NCBI GenBank assembly: GCA_038133505.1
Contig: JAYPTI010000139.1
Location: forward strand, 1-8,267
Source: JAYQUR01 sp038133505
GTDB taxonomy: Bacteria; Pseudomonadota; Alphaproteobacteria; MPNO01; UBA830
DNA: 8,267 bases
Reading direction: 5' to 3'
Part shown: positions 7,627 through 8,267 of the stretch, one piece after another
Layout of the letters: each line of letters starts with the position of its first letter
How positions within the stretch are numbered: the first letter of the stretch is position 1
Program-made: the position numbers and the translations under genes
The notes under the pieces: generated by a model
Seen by the model: the letters and a program-made list of their open reading frames with translations, nothing else
The model's database searches: none
Told to the model about the DNA's origin: nothing

Positions 7627-8267
7627 GTGGCGGAAAAAGAGGCGCCGGAGGACAGCGGCGCGACGGCGGCGGCGGCGCCGACGCCGACGCCGACGCCGAT
7701 GATGGCGCAGTATCTCGACATCAAGCGCGCGCATCCCGACGCGCTCCTGTTCTACCGCATGGGCGACTTCTACGAGATGTTCTTCGAGGACGCCGAGAAG
7801 GCGGCCGAGGCGCTCGATATCACGCTGACCAAACGCGGCAAGCATCTGGGCGAGGACATTCCGATGTGCGGCGTGCCGGTGCACGCCGCGGAATCCTACC
7901 TGTCCCGCCTGATCAGAAAGGGCTTCAGGGTCGCCGTCTGCGAACAGACGGAAGACCCGGCCGAGGCGAAGAAGCGCGGTTCGAAATCGGTCGTCCGGCG
8001 CGAGGTGATCCGCGTCGTGACCCCCGGCACGATCACCGAGGACGCGCTGCTGGACTCGCGCAGCCACAACTATCTCGCCGCCGTCGCCGATGCGGGCGGC
8101 GCGCTCGGCCTCGCCTGGCTCGACATGTCGACGGGGGCCTTCGCCGCGCAGCCTGTCGAGCCCGGCGGTCTCTCGGCGGCGCTGGCGCGCATCGCGCCGG
8201 GAGAGCTGCTCGCGCCCGACCGTCTCGTCGGCGCGCCCGACTTCGCGCCCGTCCTCGCAGAATTCGG
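7627..8267 (+). CDS. mutS: DNA mismatch repair protein MutS (3' end outside window)
   Basis: MutS recognises mispaired and looped bases after replication and starts methyl-directed or nick-directed repair. The 213 visible residues are the N-terminal mismatch-binding domain and the start of the connector domain. The mismatch-probing Phe-X-Glu motif is in GDFYEMF (F48, Y49, E50). Further family blocks are [36 protein letters not shown] and [15 protein letters not shown]. The start is uncertain. GTG at 7627 has AGGCGG eight bases upstream and gives [11 protein letters not shown], so I prefer it. GTG at 7606 is in frame with a weaker site, and an in-frame TAG at 7594 limits it. ATG at 7699 begins at the conserved MMAQYLDIK but has no ribosome site. 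The leader (residues 13-24) is low-complexity, Ala then Pro-Thr, as often seen in this class. The gene is divergent from maeB. The ATPase domain lies beyond the window. Confidence 0.95.
   Translation, partial: MAEKEAPEDSGATAAAAPTPTPTPMMAQYLDIKRAHPDALLFYRMGDFYEMFFEDAEKAAEALDITLTKRGKHLGEDIPMCGVPVHAAESYLSRLIRKGFRVAVCEQTEDPAEAKKRGSKSVVRREVIRVVTPGTITEDALLDSRSHNYLAAVADAGGALGLAWLDMSTGAFAAQPVEPGGLSAALARIAPGELLAPDRLVGAPDFAPVLAEF
7666..7698 (+). repeat. Short tandem repeats in the mutS leader
   Basis: Four GCG codons (7666-7677) run into three copies of CCGACG plus a final CCG (7678-7698), encoding AAAA then PTPTPTP. Both repeat units are multiples of three, so gain or loss of a copy would change leader length without breaking the frame. 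Confidence 0.85.

Noticed and set aside
7549..8067. A minus-strand frame with a run of arginines opposite mutS
   Set aside because: The arginine run is the out-of-frame reading of the GCG and CCGACG repeats of the mutS leader; no other feature supports a protein there.
1..8267. Mobile elements, CRISPR arrays, tRNA or rRNA genes, or a new defence or biosynthetic system
   Set aside because: All long stretches are accounted for by five housekeeping and transport genes plus mutS; the two intergenic regions are 220 and 171 bases and contain no direct-repeat/spacer pattern, cloverleaf or transposase remnant that I could see.

Overview
This is a GC-rich window from an alphaproteobacterium. It carries a phosphate-sensing and phosphate-uptake block, a malic enzyme gene and the start of a mismatch-repair gene. 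The assignment rests on the protein types: a PstA with the long, charged N-terminal region typical of this class, PstB with the [10 protein letters not shown] signature, MutS with an APTP-rich leader before MMAQYLDIK, and a MaeB-type malic enzyme fused to a phosphotransacetylase-like domain. Codons strongly prefer G or C at the third position. I cannot name a genus. The 39 N bases and a probable 20-base loss show that this is draft or metagenome-derived sequence.

Layout from left to right. Bases 1-3405 hold the Pst phosphate ABC transporter on the minus strand, in transcription order pstC (3405-2023), pstA (2030-731) and pstB (706 to beyond base 1). pstC and pstA overlap by 8 bases and pstB follows pstA after 24 bases. 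Bases 3406-3625 are the pstC upstream region, with a clear array of four Pho-box half-sites at 11-base pitch. phoR, the phosphate-sensor histidine kinase, is at 5087-3626 on the minus strand and is interrupted by the N gap. maeB is at 7455-5113 on the minus strand and ends 25 bases before phoR. A 171-base divergent region (7456-7626) separates maeB from mutS, which runs off the right end on the plus strand.

How the genes work together. PhoR phosphorylates the response regulator PhoB (not in the window) when phosphate is scarce. PhoB would bind the Pho boxes upstream of pstC and raise expression of the transporter. In related genomes phoU and phoB usually follow pstB, so they may lie just off the left edge. 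The periplasmic phosphate-binding protein gene pstS is absent between phoR and pstC and must be elsewhere if the transporter works. A second, weaker Pho-box-like site precedes maeB. With the tight maeB-phoR spacing, it raises the possibility of a maeB-phoR unit that is itself under phosphate control.

I found no RNA genes, CRISPR arrays, insertion sequences or phage genes. The gene content is conventional. The points most worth a second look are the broken pstA reading frame, the possible Pho control of maeB-phoR, the frame-inconsistent gap in phoR and the codon-unit repeats at the start of mutS.
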